A DNA stretch of 64,000 nt from Mortierella hygrophila (Eukaryota; Mortierellomycota; Mortierellomycetes; Mortierellales; Mortierellaceae): contig JAAAXW010000030.1 in the NCBI GenBank assembly GCA_015680625.1, forward strand, positions 124,001 through 188,000. Reading direction: 5' to 3'. A model generated the notes under the pieces. The model worked only from the letters and a program-made list of their open reading frames with translations, was not told the DNA's origin and did not search any database. How positions within the stretch are numbered: the stretch's first letter is position 1; the number at the start of each line of letters is the position of its first letter. The translations under genes were made by a program, and so were the position numbers. Shown one piece after another: positions 21,694 to 32,138 of this stretch.

Positions 21694-22334
21694 ATGGGCT
21701 GGTTCTCAAAGTCATCGTCTACAACACCTGTGGAGCACCCCAAGCAGGAGGACACTACCCCCGCAGTAGCAACATCTACGGCAGCAACGACTTCAACAAC
21801 AACAACAGCAGAAGAGCCAGTAGCGGAAGTGAAGATGGCTCCAGAAGCGCCTATTGTCGCGGCTCAATTGCCTGTGATGGAGTTTGACGAGTACAAGCAG
21901 CCAGACGATATCTATGCACGGTTCCAAGTCTCTGACGCCATGAACGAGCTCGCCGCCTGCTCCTGTAAGTCCAATGGCCCAACTATCACAAAAGCGGAGG
22001 GAGGACCGCTGAATTTGGAAAGCAAACGGTGGGGGAACAGCCGTTTTCTTCCTCGGTTGCTTCCTTCCTTTTCCTTTTCTTTTCACTTCATCGTCACACA
22101 CGACAAAGCTCCATCTGACCTTATTCTCCTTTTTTTTTTTTTTTTTTTTTTTTTTTGCAAGGACAAAAAGAGCTTTTCTTTTTTCAACAAAGCTCCTTCC
22201 CCAGTTCAGAGCCATCTACTACGTACACTTTTTTTTTTTTCTTTTTTTCGTTGTCACAAGTAAAAACAATTGAAAGATATGGCAAGGGCTATGTGAGCCA
22301 GAGCTTAGAGCCAGAACCAGAAAACGAGACCTAA
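21694..22334 (+). pseudogene. EMI1/PANTS-like (DUF3128) gene: intact first exon, unresolved or eroded 3' part
   Basis: Exon 1 (21694-21964, 90 codons) begins MGWFSKSSSTTP, passes through a Thr/Ala-rich stretch, and ends YKQPDDIYARFQVSDAMNEL then AACS at a good GTAAGT donor. The ...FD.L..C... end resembles the start of the EMI1/PANTS (DUF3128) fold, whose next conserved block is of the form QFRxxYRYG followed by a Cys and W/F residues. Downstream I find only pieces: QFRAIYY at 22202-22222 and RYGKGYV at 22275-22295, in different frames and separated by poly-T, with no canonical AG directly before the second. No block with the expected later Cys is seen. Reading on without splicing hits a stop at 22261-22263. 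Either the gene has been broken by insertion and decay, the poly-T-rich assembly is wrong, or the true exon escaped me. EMI1 proteins are small mitochondrial/cytosolic twin-Cys proteins. Confidence 0.45.
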
Positions 22335-23451
22335 CTGAGGCTTAAGTTAGAACTAAAACTAGAGCCTAAGCACTGTCCATAGTTAGCTTTCGCCCCGCTT
22401 TCTCTCTTTGAAATCGATACGAGTGGGGCTGCTCTCTTAAAAAAAAAACAACGTCTTTTATCATATTTTGGGGTAGTTGTTTTCGCATGGCCTGGGCGCT
22501 ACAATATCTGGGAACGCCAGTTATTTTATTTTATTTTTTTTCCCTCCCTCTCCCCGCCCAAGCCCAGAGCCAAAGCCAAAAGCCAAGCTCAGCACGGACT
22601 GGACAAAGATCTTATATATTTTTTCCCAATTTTTTTTTCCCGCCATCTATCCCCATCCACCATGAGGTGTGCAAGGGCTTGACTGGCGGCGCGGGAAAAA
22701 AGACTTGTTCATGTCCGCAGTCAAACCAAAAAAAATTAGAGAGCCAGCATTTTTTTTTTTTTTTTTGGGAATGGGTTTGACTGGGGGCGGGGCAAAAAAT
22801 ACTTTTTAATTTCCGCCTAAAAACAAAAAAAAATTTTTCTGCAAGAATTTTTTTTTTTTTTTTTTTTTTTTTTGGCTGGCCAGCTGGACAGACGCTTACA
22901 TTATACTTTTACATACATGACTCACATAATAACAACAAGGATACACGATGATTGTCAATAGTGAAAAATGAAAGAAAATATTTACATTCTGTGAATAAAC
23001 GAAGCGGAAGAAGAGAAAAAAGGGAGCTGAGAAAGAACAAAGGAGCGTTGACAGCACAAAAAAGGGAAAGAAATAAAAGAAAAGGAATAAAGGCGAAGAA
23101 AAAGTAAGGGTGTCGAGAATGACAACAAAGGGGTGGAAGGGGAAAGAGGAAAGGGATGCTACTTGCTATGGAGATGAGGAGTGTTGTGGTTGAAAGATTA
23201 AAACGCGAACTTGCTTGGATATAGAAGCCATTATTCTTTTTTTTTGTGGGTTACTTCATTCTTTTGTCTGTGGCGATGAAAAAAGGGGTGGAGGAGGAGA
23301 GTGTCGAGTTGGTGTTGTGGTTGTGGTTGTTTGGCGTGTGTTTTTTTTTCCTTCGAACAAAGAGTGAATAGGTGGTTATTTGTTGTTGTTGTTGTACAGA
23401 GGCCGTCTCTTCTCAGAAGAAAAACGATAAAATGCTACAGGTAACATCTTT
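22335..23451. other. Low-complexity interval with poly-T tracts and a degenerate repeat, no gene seen
   Basis: It holds T runs near 22751-22767 and 22850-22873, a diverged two-copy repeat (22675-22835), and AATAAA elements at about 22993 and 23085 that could end an EMI1-like transcript. From about 22980 the plus strand is purine-rich and is probably the 3' flank of the HMG-box gene on the minus strand. Confidence 0.45.
22675..22835 (+). repeat. Two diverged copies of a ~65-bp repeat
   Basis: Copy A starts near 22675 (GGGCTTGACTGGCGGCGCGG, then an A run and ACTTG...TCCGC). Copy B starts near 22770 (GGGTTTGACTGGGGGCGGGG, then an A run and ACTTT...TCCGC). Both then run into an A-rich end. They are separated by a poly-T tract. 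They look like two decayed copies of one element, perhaps a short SINE-like or MITE-like sequence; the class is unknown. Confidence 0.4.
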
Positions 23452-25114
23452 TTAAGCACGCCAGTGATCGCCACCCATGTCGCCGCCAGGTCCTGGGGGT
23501 CCATTGCCGATGGCGCCATTGGGTGCGTGCCCATTGTCGTTGGCAGCTGCTGCGTTCGCTCCTCCGTTGGCGTCGTAGGCCTCCATCTCGGACTGATATC
23601 TCTTCTTGTCGTCCTCTGCCATCGATCCATATGACTCCTTCTCGGCCTCCGATAACTTTTGCCATTCCTCTCCCAGCATCTTGGTGATCTCTGTAGGCTT
23701 GAACTCGGGGTGCTTCTTCTTGATGTCGTCCCTACAATGACGTAATTTGTGCAAACGAGGGAGAACATTTTGGTTAGAGGAAAGTAATTTGAGTTCAAGA
23801 AAAAAAGGGGGCAGAAAAAAACAGAGGAAAAGAGGAAGCTGGGAGAAAGGGGATTGCATGCGGGTTGGTTGGGAGTAAAAAGAGAAAAAAATGTGGAGAC
23901 CCTTACCTCTTCATGAGAGTGAAAAAGATGTACGAATTCCTTGGCCGCTTGGGGCAGTTCTTGTCCTTGACCACTGGAGTGACCACCTTCTTCATCTTCT
24001 TCTTGGAGATTCCACCGCCAGCCACTGGTCCCAAGTTTCCAGGACGACCATGCATGCCCATGTGTTGCTGCATGCCGCCGGGCTGATGTTGGAGAAGGTG
24101 TGATTGCTGATAAGGGTTCTGTTGAAGGTTATGGAAGGGCTGCTGGTGCTGTAGTGCGTGCTGGGGGTGGGAGGGATGGCCATAGGGGTTTTGGGGTGCA
24201 CCCACCATACCGCCTGTCCATCCTCCCATGCGATCGCCTCCTCTGGGGTTCATGTTGGGCATACCGGGCATACCGCCGAGAGCACCCATGCCTCCCATAC
24301 CGTTCATGTTGTTCATGCCCATGCCTGCCATGCCGTTCAATCCTGCCATGTTCTGCTTTACTGGTGCACGCCCTTGTGGTCCAGACGCGTTGCGAACAGC
24401 GCCACCGGGGTGGTTGCCGCCCAAGAGATCTGGCATCATTCCGCCGGGTTGGTTCCAGGACATGTCGCCCGAGTGGGGTCCGTTGCGGCCCATCATTGGC
24501 TGCATATTAGGGTCCATGTAGCGGGTCTGCTGAAGGCGGGAATCGTAGCGGGGCTCTCCAGGGTATATCGGGTGTCCATGCATCAAGGTGTTCATGTTGG
24601 GGTGGTGCGCCTGAGGGGGTTGCTGGTAGGGAGACTGGGCAGCGTTGACGGCCTGGTGGGCTTGGCGCTGAGGCTGCTGTTGTTGCTGCTGCTGTTGTGG
24701 CTGCTGTTGCTGCGGCGTCTGAGGGTGCTGCTGGGGAGGCGTCAGTTGATGGGATTGCTGGGCGTGAGGCGAGTGCTGGGCATCTGATGGCTGGGTTCCG
24801 GTAGGTGTGCTCAAAGGAGCCGATGAGGCTGCAGAAGCGGGGGCACCGGCGCTTGTAGGAGGCGCCGATCCGTTGTCTGTATGGTAGGAGAACTGGAAGT
24901 TGCCGTTGGGTGCGTAAGCGCCGTTGTTGTGGACTGGTGGTAATGAAGGTGGGGTTGAAGGACTGGCGACGGGGTAGGAGCTGGAGTGGTTGAAGTTCAT
25001 GTTGCCGTAGAGGTTCTGGTATCCACCGTAGCTGTTTCCTTGGGCGGGGTTGCCAGCCATGAGGGAGGGGTCGGAATCAAAGTGTATGGGAGGGCTGGCC
25101 ATATCTGAGGACAT
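23452..25114 (-). CDS. HMG-box protein with long Gln/Pro/Gly/Met-rich N-terminal region
   Basis: Two minus-strand exons (25114-23907 and 23731-23452) give 495 residues. A single HMG box spans about residues 387-456: CPKRPRNSYIFFTLMKRDDI, KPTEITKMLGEEWQKLSE, EKESYGSMAEDDKKRYQSE. The box is split by a 175-nt intron in the Arg codon after TLMK. The first 380 residues are disordered: Ser/Thr/Pro-rich, then a poly-Gln block (about 135-150), then Gly/Met/Asn-rich repeats (NGMAGMGMNNMNGMGGMG type). The box resembles HMGB/Nhp6 (non-sequence-specific DNA bending) more than the MATA or SOX type, while the Gln-rich arm suggests a transcription regulator. The protein is presumably nuclear. Upstream on its sense strand is a remarkably long pyrimidine-rich region. 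Confidence 0.85.
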
Positions 25115-25257
25115 TGACTATGAGCGAAGGGGTTTGTCAGATAGTAAGTAAGGTTGATCTTGCAGGGTAAGATACTAATGAAGAGGCAGATCGCTGAGGA
25201 TGTGGATTGGCTTTTTTTTGTTGTCTAAGTCTGTGGGTTTGTCGAACACAGATAGAC

Positions 25258-25260
<3 letters not shown>

Positions 25261-25299
<39 letters not shown>
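25261..25299. repeat. (AG)n microsatellite
   Basis: About 19 AG units with one G interruption lie 150 bp upstream of the HMG-box start codon (CT-rich on its sense strand). Confidence 0.8.
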
Positions 25300-25300
<1 letters not shown>

Positions 25301-28107
25301 GAGTGTGCAAAGAGAGAACCGAAAAAAGCGAGGGAAAAAAGAATAACAATAAGAGTGAACAGAGAAAGACGAGGGGGTAATGCAAGGTCTGACGGACAAG
25401 GGACACAGAAAGAAGGAGGAGGTGATAATAAAAAGGGAAGTCGGGAAGGAAGGAAGAAGGAAAAAACACAACAGATAAACAATACTTTATGGGTCAGCAG
25501 TCGTGCCTGGTTCTCACGGGTAAAACGAAAGAGAAGGAAAAGAAGGAAAGTCTAGTCCCTCGTTTTGCACATCTCCCCCTCCCAGATAGACTTTTTGGAC
25601 AGTGTCCATTGCTCCCAGCCAAGTAGAACGACGCTTCCCACCCAAACATGCAAACAGAGCACACAAACATACACGCAACAGTGAACTAAACAGAGCTGGT
25701 CGGATAAAGACTGCCGACACTTGTTCACCCTCTCTAACCCCGTTCATTCTTGTCCATCCTGGGCAACCTCAAATGTGAGAGATACAAAAAAGGGGTGTGT
25801 GTCTATCTTGTTTTTCTTTTATCCTTTTGAGAGGGAGTCAATTAATGCCACGATGCAGTTACCGACCTGGTAACGGAATCGGCAGGGTTAGATGGTTGGT
25901 TGGTTGGTTGGACCTTCTTTTTCTTTGTTTGTCAGACAAGGTCAAAGGGGAGAAAAGGCACAGAGAACAGAGAGAGAACAGAGAACAGAAAGAAGAGAGT
26001 TTGAAAGGGGTGATGGGGGATTGGAGAGAAGGAGGGGGGAGGGGAGATACCAGCGAGGGAAACAGCGCACTTTTTTGGTGCTGTTGTCTCTTCTTTTTCG
26101 GTTCCCGTGAGTTTTTCTTTTTTGAAAATGTGCCGCCTTGTGGTCACAAAAAAAATCTTTTTTTTCAGCCCTAAACAGGCGTGCAAATCCAAGCGCAGTT
26201 TCCTCGTTGTCGGTTTTTTTTTTTTTTTTTTTACTTTGCGCTCTTTTCATTGGGCGCAATACAATTGTAAACAAAACAGAGTAAAGAAAGAAAAAAAAAT
26301 AGTGGCAAATAAAAAACACAAAGAGTGTCATCGACAACAGACCAACCAGAACAAGCAGGAGGATCTCGACCGGGGGAACCTTCGCCGGGTCTTTGTCAGA
26401 ACTGAGGGTGGCAACTCTCTTTGATGTTGTTGTAGATGGTATCGATGATACTCATACGTATACAACTGATCATCATCATCATTGATCACCAATAACTATC
26501 ATCATCAATATCAATGCCGGCACCCCTCTTATTGATGTTATTCATTACTCATGCCCTTATATAGCCATCAATCAGGTATGAAAGAAACCATTATCGATGG
26601 CACCACGCAAGAAAATAAAGACACAAACAAAAACAAAAACAAACAAAAAGAAAAAAGAGAATCAAAGCGGGACACGAGAGAGAGAGTAGGAAGAGAAGAA
26701 GCAGGACCGAGTGGTTGATCCAAAGACAGGTCCGAAGAAAGAAAGAAAGAAAGAATAAGAAAAAAAAGATGGGGGAGAACAGAATGAACCACTGCTGTTT
26801 GACAAGTAGTAATAAGAAGAACGACGACCGAAGGAAAGGATGAAGTGAGAATAGATAAAAAAAGGTGCTTCAGGGAACTCTCGAATGCCACCTAGCAGAA
26901 GAATAGATATGGAAAGAAGGGACATTGCGAGGACGACGGAAGTAACATGTATTCATACGTCCCACTCTTGTTGGGAGTGTCAGAAGCATAGACATCGTTC
27001 ATTCTTTTCCCTCAGAATGCCTGCCTGATCTGTGCTTGCATTTTCTCTCCTTCTCGCATGGAACACATATCCACCGATGCTTATTTTCCGTCCCCCTGCT
27101 GCCGTTGATTTTCCTTCCGTGGGTTCCTTCTTCGTTTTTTGTCAAGTCACTTGCCTTGTTGTTGGTGCTGGAGGTAGGGATAAGAAAAAAAATGGACGGG
27201 AGCGATGATGAATCGAGGCGGGCTTTTGGGACGGATAGAGTTGATGATGACAGGTGCTCTCGATTTTCTTCTTTTTGTCTGTCCGGTTTATGCGTGGTTA
27301 ATCAGCGGGCGTTACTCTAACGGGAAAGAATAGACAAAACAGCAAGCCGATGTTGGGTTAGTAAAATGGTTATGAAAGGGTACGTGGATCCACATCACTC
27401 GTTTGTCGTTGCTGCTGCTGATGATAACGAGCGAGAAAAGAATCATCGACATGTTTAGAGGCATACGAGAACGAAGGGAAAAGTGGTGGCAAAATAGGAT
27501 AGAAGATAAAAGACAGGCTCATACGATAAACATCCAAAGGGAGAAAGTCAAAGAGAGAGAAAAGTGATTCAGGAACAACAGTGATGAACACACGGGAAAA
27601 AGAAGCTCACTGATGGACAATGAGATAAGATCGGTTTTATATCAACAATGAAAGAGGGAAGGGTGGCACACGGGGAAGGGAGGAGAGGAAGGGAGAAGAG
27701 GAGGGAGAAGAGGAGGGAGATGAACGAGGCGAGGCTGAGACTGACAGGTGGGAGAAGGCAGAGGAACAGAGAATGACGGAGAAAAGAGAGGGCGATCGAT
27801 CGTGTTGGTGGTGGCGGGTATGCGAACAGACGTATAGAGAGAAAGAGGGGGATGGATAGTTTCGTTTCTATTGCACTCAGGAGACAGGAACGACCCGAAA
27901 GAGGACGATCGTTCGACACAGAGAGGTGGAGACAGAGAGCACATCGACACACACAGACAATAGACAGACAGAAGGAGGGAGGGAGGGATGAATCCTTGTG
28001 CGCAATTGAGTTGTATGTACACACGCACCTGTCTGCAGGGCCAAATAAATAACGGGCGATGATGATACAAGATCCGAAGGAAGTAAGGGTGAAAGAGAGA
28101 GGAGAAG

Positions 28108-28130
28108 GATGATGATGATGATGATGATGA
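28108..28130. repeat. (GAT)n trinucleotide repeat
   Basis: Seven to eight perfect GAT units in purine-rich DNA. Confidence 0.8.
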
Positions 28131-28498
28131 GAAAAGAGGGGAGGACAGAGAGATTGAGAGAGAAGAGGAGGAGAAGAGAGAGAGGCAGGGAGAGGAAGAA
28201 AGGATAAGAGATTACCAGACGGCGTGCGGGTTGAGAGTACAATGAGGTGAGGTGAACGTTGGACGGTGCGTTGGGTTCTGTTGTGTATATCCTGTTGTTG
28301 TAATGCTTATGTGCGTTGTTGTCAGTTGTTTGTTTAAGCGTGCGTGCGTATGCGAATGAGTATGAGTATGTGTATGTGTATGTGTGTGCATATGTATGCA
28401 AAAAGATAGAATTGAGCTTGTTTGATGATGGCGTTGTTGGGGTTGTTGGCAGCAGATTCGGGGTTTATACGCGGGCTAGAGCCGAAGAGAGTCAACAA

Positions 28499-28523
28499 AA
28501 AAAAAAAAAAAAAAAAAAAAAAA
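28499..28523. repeat. Poly-A tract (~25 bases)
   Basis: A single uninterrupted A run within the gene-free interval. Length is likely to be imprecise in any assembly. Confidence 0.75.
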
Positions 28524-30153
28524 GACAAGAGAGACGAGGCTGCCGAGAACAAAGGAAAAAGAGAGCCGAGCGAGTCTGGGACATACAGAACCGAGAGGAT
28601 GCTTGTGCGTGTGCGTATGTATGCCTGTGTCTGCGTCTAAGGAGATGAGTGAGAGCAAGGACGGCGGAGGAGAGAAGGGGAAGAGAGAAAGAGGTGGATG
28701 AGGATCTGCAGGAATACAGGGTGGATGTGCGTGTGGCGATGTGCCTGCAATTGTGTGGATATGTGGGTTGTTTGTAAGCAGGATAGACAGGCGTGGATAA
28801 TGCAGAAGGGAGGGGGGACAACAGGCGAGGGAGTGGAGAGAAGGAGAGGGACTGATCAAAGAGAAAGAGTACGAAGGTAGGTAGGAAGGAAGGAAGGAAG
28901 GAGAGAGAGAGAGAATGGTGGTGACGGATGGTGAAGAGATGGCGATCAATGCAGCAAGGGTGACAATAGTCTGCGGGACATCAGAGACAGACAAGGGCAA
29001 TGATAGTGTGTGGACATGGACAGGCGGGGGATGGCTAACGGATAAAGACAGAGAGAGAGAGACTATTTACCGGTAGAGATGGAACGAGAGGTATTAGACG
29101 GGGGTGATGTATGAATGGGGTGGAGAAAGAGACGGGGAGAGAAGAGAGAGAGAGAGAGAGGGAGAGAGAGGAGAGAGGTAGAGAGAAGAGAGAAGAGAGA
29201 AGAGAAGAAAAGAGAAAGGAAGAGACACAAAGAGAAGAGAGAGTGAAGAAGGAAACGAAGGAACCACGAATAATAAAAGAATGAGCAAAGAGAGAAAGAA
29301 TGATGAACATCAAAGGAAACTCACTTCGTAAGGGGGTGCAAACCAAGAAGGAAGGAGGAAAAGACGGATCACAAGGGAGAGAAAGAAAGAGAGTGGGAGT
29401 GAGAGTGACGAAGAGAACGGGTGCACCATTAACCATGTTCATACCTCAGCTATGGATCATGTACGCGTATATCTTTAAAAGAAAAAGACCATGCCAATGC
29501 AACGAATGACTCCCCATCTCGGGTTCTCTCCGATCCGGGCCCAACTCATTCCCAGAACAGTCTCGACTGTGTGTCAATCAATCGCTCATGATCGCCATCA
29601 TCAAGAGGCGCTTTTTATTTTATTTTTTAGTAAACAAACGATCCATACAGATCTATCAACGCTACATCTTGTATGAGGATTAAGTTTGAGGATACTGGCA
29701 TCATTGGCGTGGTCATGGATTACAAGAAACACTGCTGCATCGATTATGGCAGTGCGAGCTAACTCATCACATCCGCCGCTCTATATGCGTGTACATTTTG
29801 CACTGCAGTGAATGAGATGGGGTGTATAAGAGACAGACGCAACAAAAAAAATGTGGAGGTACGGCCCTCTTTTTATATTTTTTTTTTGTATGTGTGCTGC
29901 CTTGTTGTCACCCCGGAATAATATGGATCGCACATAGTTCGGTACTTCTGTGAACGGACCAGGGATAGAGGGTGTCTGTCCCGTTCTGCTTTTGCTCTCT
30001 TCCCTTTCCCCCGATCGATGATGCGCCCTGTGTGTGTCTGTCTGTCCGTCCGTCTCTGTTGATCGGCCGCATCAAACAGACCCACAGACACAACAAAAGG
30101 GAGAGAGAAGGGGGGAGATCGACAGAGAGCAAAGGTTAACACACAGAGAGAGG

Positions 30154-30190
30154 GGAGGGAAGGGAAGGGAAGGGAAGGGAAGGGAAGGGA
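30154..30190. repeat. (GGGAA)n pentanucleotide repeat
   Basis: About seven perfect GGGAA units in tandem, lying in the last purine-rich part before the strand-bias switch. Confidence 0.8.
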
Positions 30191-30258
30191 CGGAGTGAAA
30201 AGAGACAGAGAATGGAGAGTGGAGAGAAGAGCGAGAGAGAGACAGAGAGAGCAAACAG

Positions 30259-30306
30259 AGGGACAAAGGGACAGAGGGACAGAGGGACAGAGGGACAGAG
30301 GGACGG
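30259..30306. repeat. (GGGACAGA)n octanucleotide repeat
   Basis: About five to six units of GGGACAGA, the first with an A-for-C variant (GGGACAAA). It lies about 70 bp from the GGGAA repeat. Confidence 0.8.
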
Positions 30307-30412
30307 ACACAGCCTTAATTAAACCACCCAAAGCTAATTCGGTCGCTCTTATTTTTTTTTCTTTCTTCTCCCTTCGCTTGTCTCCCTCGTCGTCCTTTGT
30401 CTGATGTATCTG

Positions 30413-30478
30413 TGCTCACTGTCTGTGCCTGTGTTTGTGCCTGTGCCTGTGTCTGTGTCTGTGCCTGTGTCTGTGGTG
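30413..30478. repeat. TGTGCC/TGTGTC hexanucleotide repeat
   Basis: About eleven imperfect hexamers alternate GTGCCT and GTGTCT. It sits at the point where strand composition changes from purine-rich to mixed/pyrimidine-rich. Confidence 0.75.
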
Positions 30479-31833
30479 GGTGTGGGTGTATGTGTATCTT
30501 TTGTGCATGTATTCGTGGACAAGTGGGGACCTTGCTTCGCCAATGTGCTGCAACCAATGACATGCAAGATGTACCTGACACACAGCAACAGCAGCCAAAT
30601 TTGTCTCCATACCCGCTGCACCGAATCATGTGTCCCAGAACCCTGCCCCTGTGTGCACCTTTTGGCTGTCCACATCCCTTTAGAAAAAGAAGAGTAGCAA
30701 ACAAAGAAAAGGCAGTTCCTACTTTTACGCCATATATCAGAGACCCATGCTGGCTTTGCCCTTTCGCCATTCAACAAGGGCTGGTGCTAGCCAATGTATG
30801 CTGGGTATGAAAATAGCTGAACAACATACCCCCTTGACTTTTGTTGCCCAATGTCGCATCCAAGGCAGGAGTTTGTTTAGCTCCTAGTTCATTTACATTC
30901 CTTCACTCTCCTGGCACCCTTCCCCTCATTCCCTCCTTTCTTTTTCCTTTTCTTCGCTTGCTTTCCCTTTTGAACTCCTAGAGTTTTTGCAACCCCTTCC
31001 TTCTCAAGGTCCCGTCTCCTTTTTTCTTTTTTTCTTTTATCTTCTTTCTTCTTCTTCTTCTTCATCTTCTTCATGTTACTGTTTCCTTTCCTTGTTTCAA
31101 AAATAGCTTCTTGTTTACGTGCTTTCTGCATTTCGATGTTACAAAAGATGGCCTACCACTTACAACCATGGCTTATATTCAGTTCAGACACGATGGGACT
31201 GTACAGGTTACTCGTACGTGTTAAAAGAATAACAGCAACACCCCGGCCTCGAGATGGACTCTGCATTCACCCCTCTCTCACACACCTCAAGGAAAAACGA
31301 TGCCCAACTCGGCAGCCTATCATTTCGTTCTACACGGCCACGCCTCTTCTATCCCTTCTAACTTCCTCATTTCTTTCCTTCTCGTTCTCTTTTATATCCT
31401 CATGTTTGCGACATTCTAAGTACCTAACCACACACATACTTTCTTATACTTTTCCATCCCAGCTGGCGTGCTTGCTCAATGGTGCTTGCAAGATCCCTTA
31501 TTTCATGCAAAAACGAAAGCAAATAGCAGTGGGTACGGGGAACGGGTGTCCTGGTTGTACATCCTCCCTAACCCTGATGTCTTTTTTGGTCGATCAAAAA
31601 AGCAAGATGGATCATCGACAGAAAAAACAGAGAATAAAAACATTGACACTTTGTACCCTTTTCTTCCCTCTCCTCTCGTCTCTTTTCGCCCATCCACACC
31701 TCGTTCTCTTTCCCTCCATAGTATCCCATATTATCGCACATATCACGCATATCATCACCCTTTCTGTGTCAGTCTCCGCAAAATTTCATATCCTTCCGCA
31801 CTCCTTCTTTGTACGTCCCTTTCCCGCTTCCTC

Positions 31834-31836
<3 letters not shown>

Positions 31837-31872
<36 letters not shown>
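31837..31872. repeat. (TC)n microsatellite
   Basis: About 18 TC units in the CT-rich leader, roughly 270 bp upstream of the ATG at 32139. Confidence 0.8.
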
Positions 31873-31876
<4 letters not shown>

Positions 31877-32138
31877 TCCCTGTTCTTATTGATGCACATG
31901 TATATTAGCTGAAAAGTTCGTTGCCAGTTTATTTTGTTACTGGTGTCGGTGTTGGCTCACTTATTGACCCCACCTTCCCCCCAGCGTGATTTTTTTTTTC
32001 TTTCTTTCTCGCTCCTTTGACAAATTTTGTATTGTTCCATCCTTTGTCAGTCTCGTCTTCATCTCTTTTCCTACTACCGTTCCCCATCCTCTTCTTCGTA
32101 CCTCTCCCTCCCTCATCCCTTAATAACACACTACAACA

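Larger units (their letters stand above)
25115..32138. other. 7-kb gene-free interval with purine/pyrimidine strand bias that flips near 30.4 kb
   Basis: No gene is supported across 7 kb. From about 25.2 to 30.3 kb the plus strand is strongly purine-rich (GA repeats, GGAAG and GGACAGA tandem repeats). From about 30.35 kb, and clearly from 30.9 to 32.1 kb, it is pyrimidine-rich. Leaders in this window are pyrimidine-rich on the sense strand, so the pattern fits a very long minus-strand leader/promoter for the HMG-box gene and a plus-strand leader for the 32139 gene, meeting near the TGTGCC repeat. Mixed-composition patches at about 26430-26560, 29450-29830, 30490-30880 and 31080-31330 might hold regulatory DNA or small RNAs, but I see no recognisable one. 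Confidence 0.5.

Noticed and set aside
22335..22480. Alternating GAGCC/CTTAAG/CTAAG words suggesting a telomere-like or MITE terminus
   Set aside because: Units are too irregular to define a repeat or a terminal inverted repeat by eye.
24100..24787. Plus-strand open frames (136-209 codons) opposite the HMG-box gene
   Set aside because: Antisense shadows of a Gly/Met/Gln-rich exon; the HMG box is on the minus strand.
27569..28401. Long overlapping minus-strand open frames rich in Ser/Leu/Pro
   Set aside because: They are translations of purine/pyrimidine simple sequence, occur in several frames at once, and show no conserved motif or splice-linked neighbour.
30315..30810. Open frames on both strands (about 135-150 codons) over the TGTGCC repeat
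   Set aside because: Half of each is repeat-encoded (QAQTQT or VCACVC type); the rest lacks any recognisable domain. Probably chance.
31073..31912. 279-codon plus-strand open frame
   Set aside because: It ends in a Leu/Ser run from the (TC)n repeat, has no domain, and overlaps the presumed leader of the 32139 gene.
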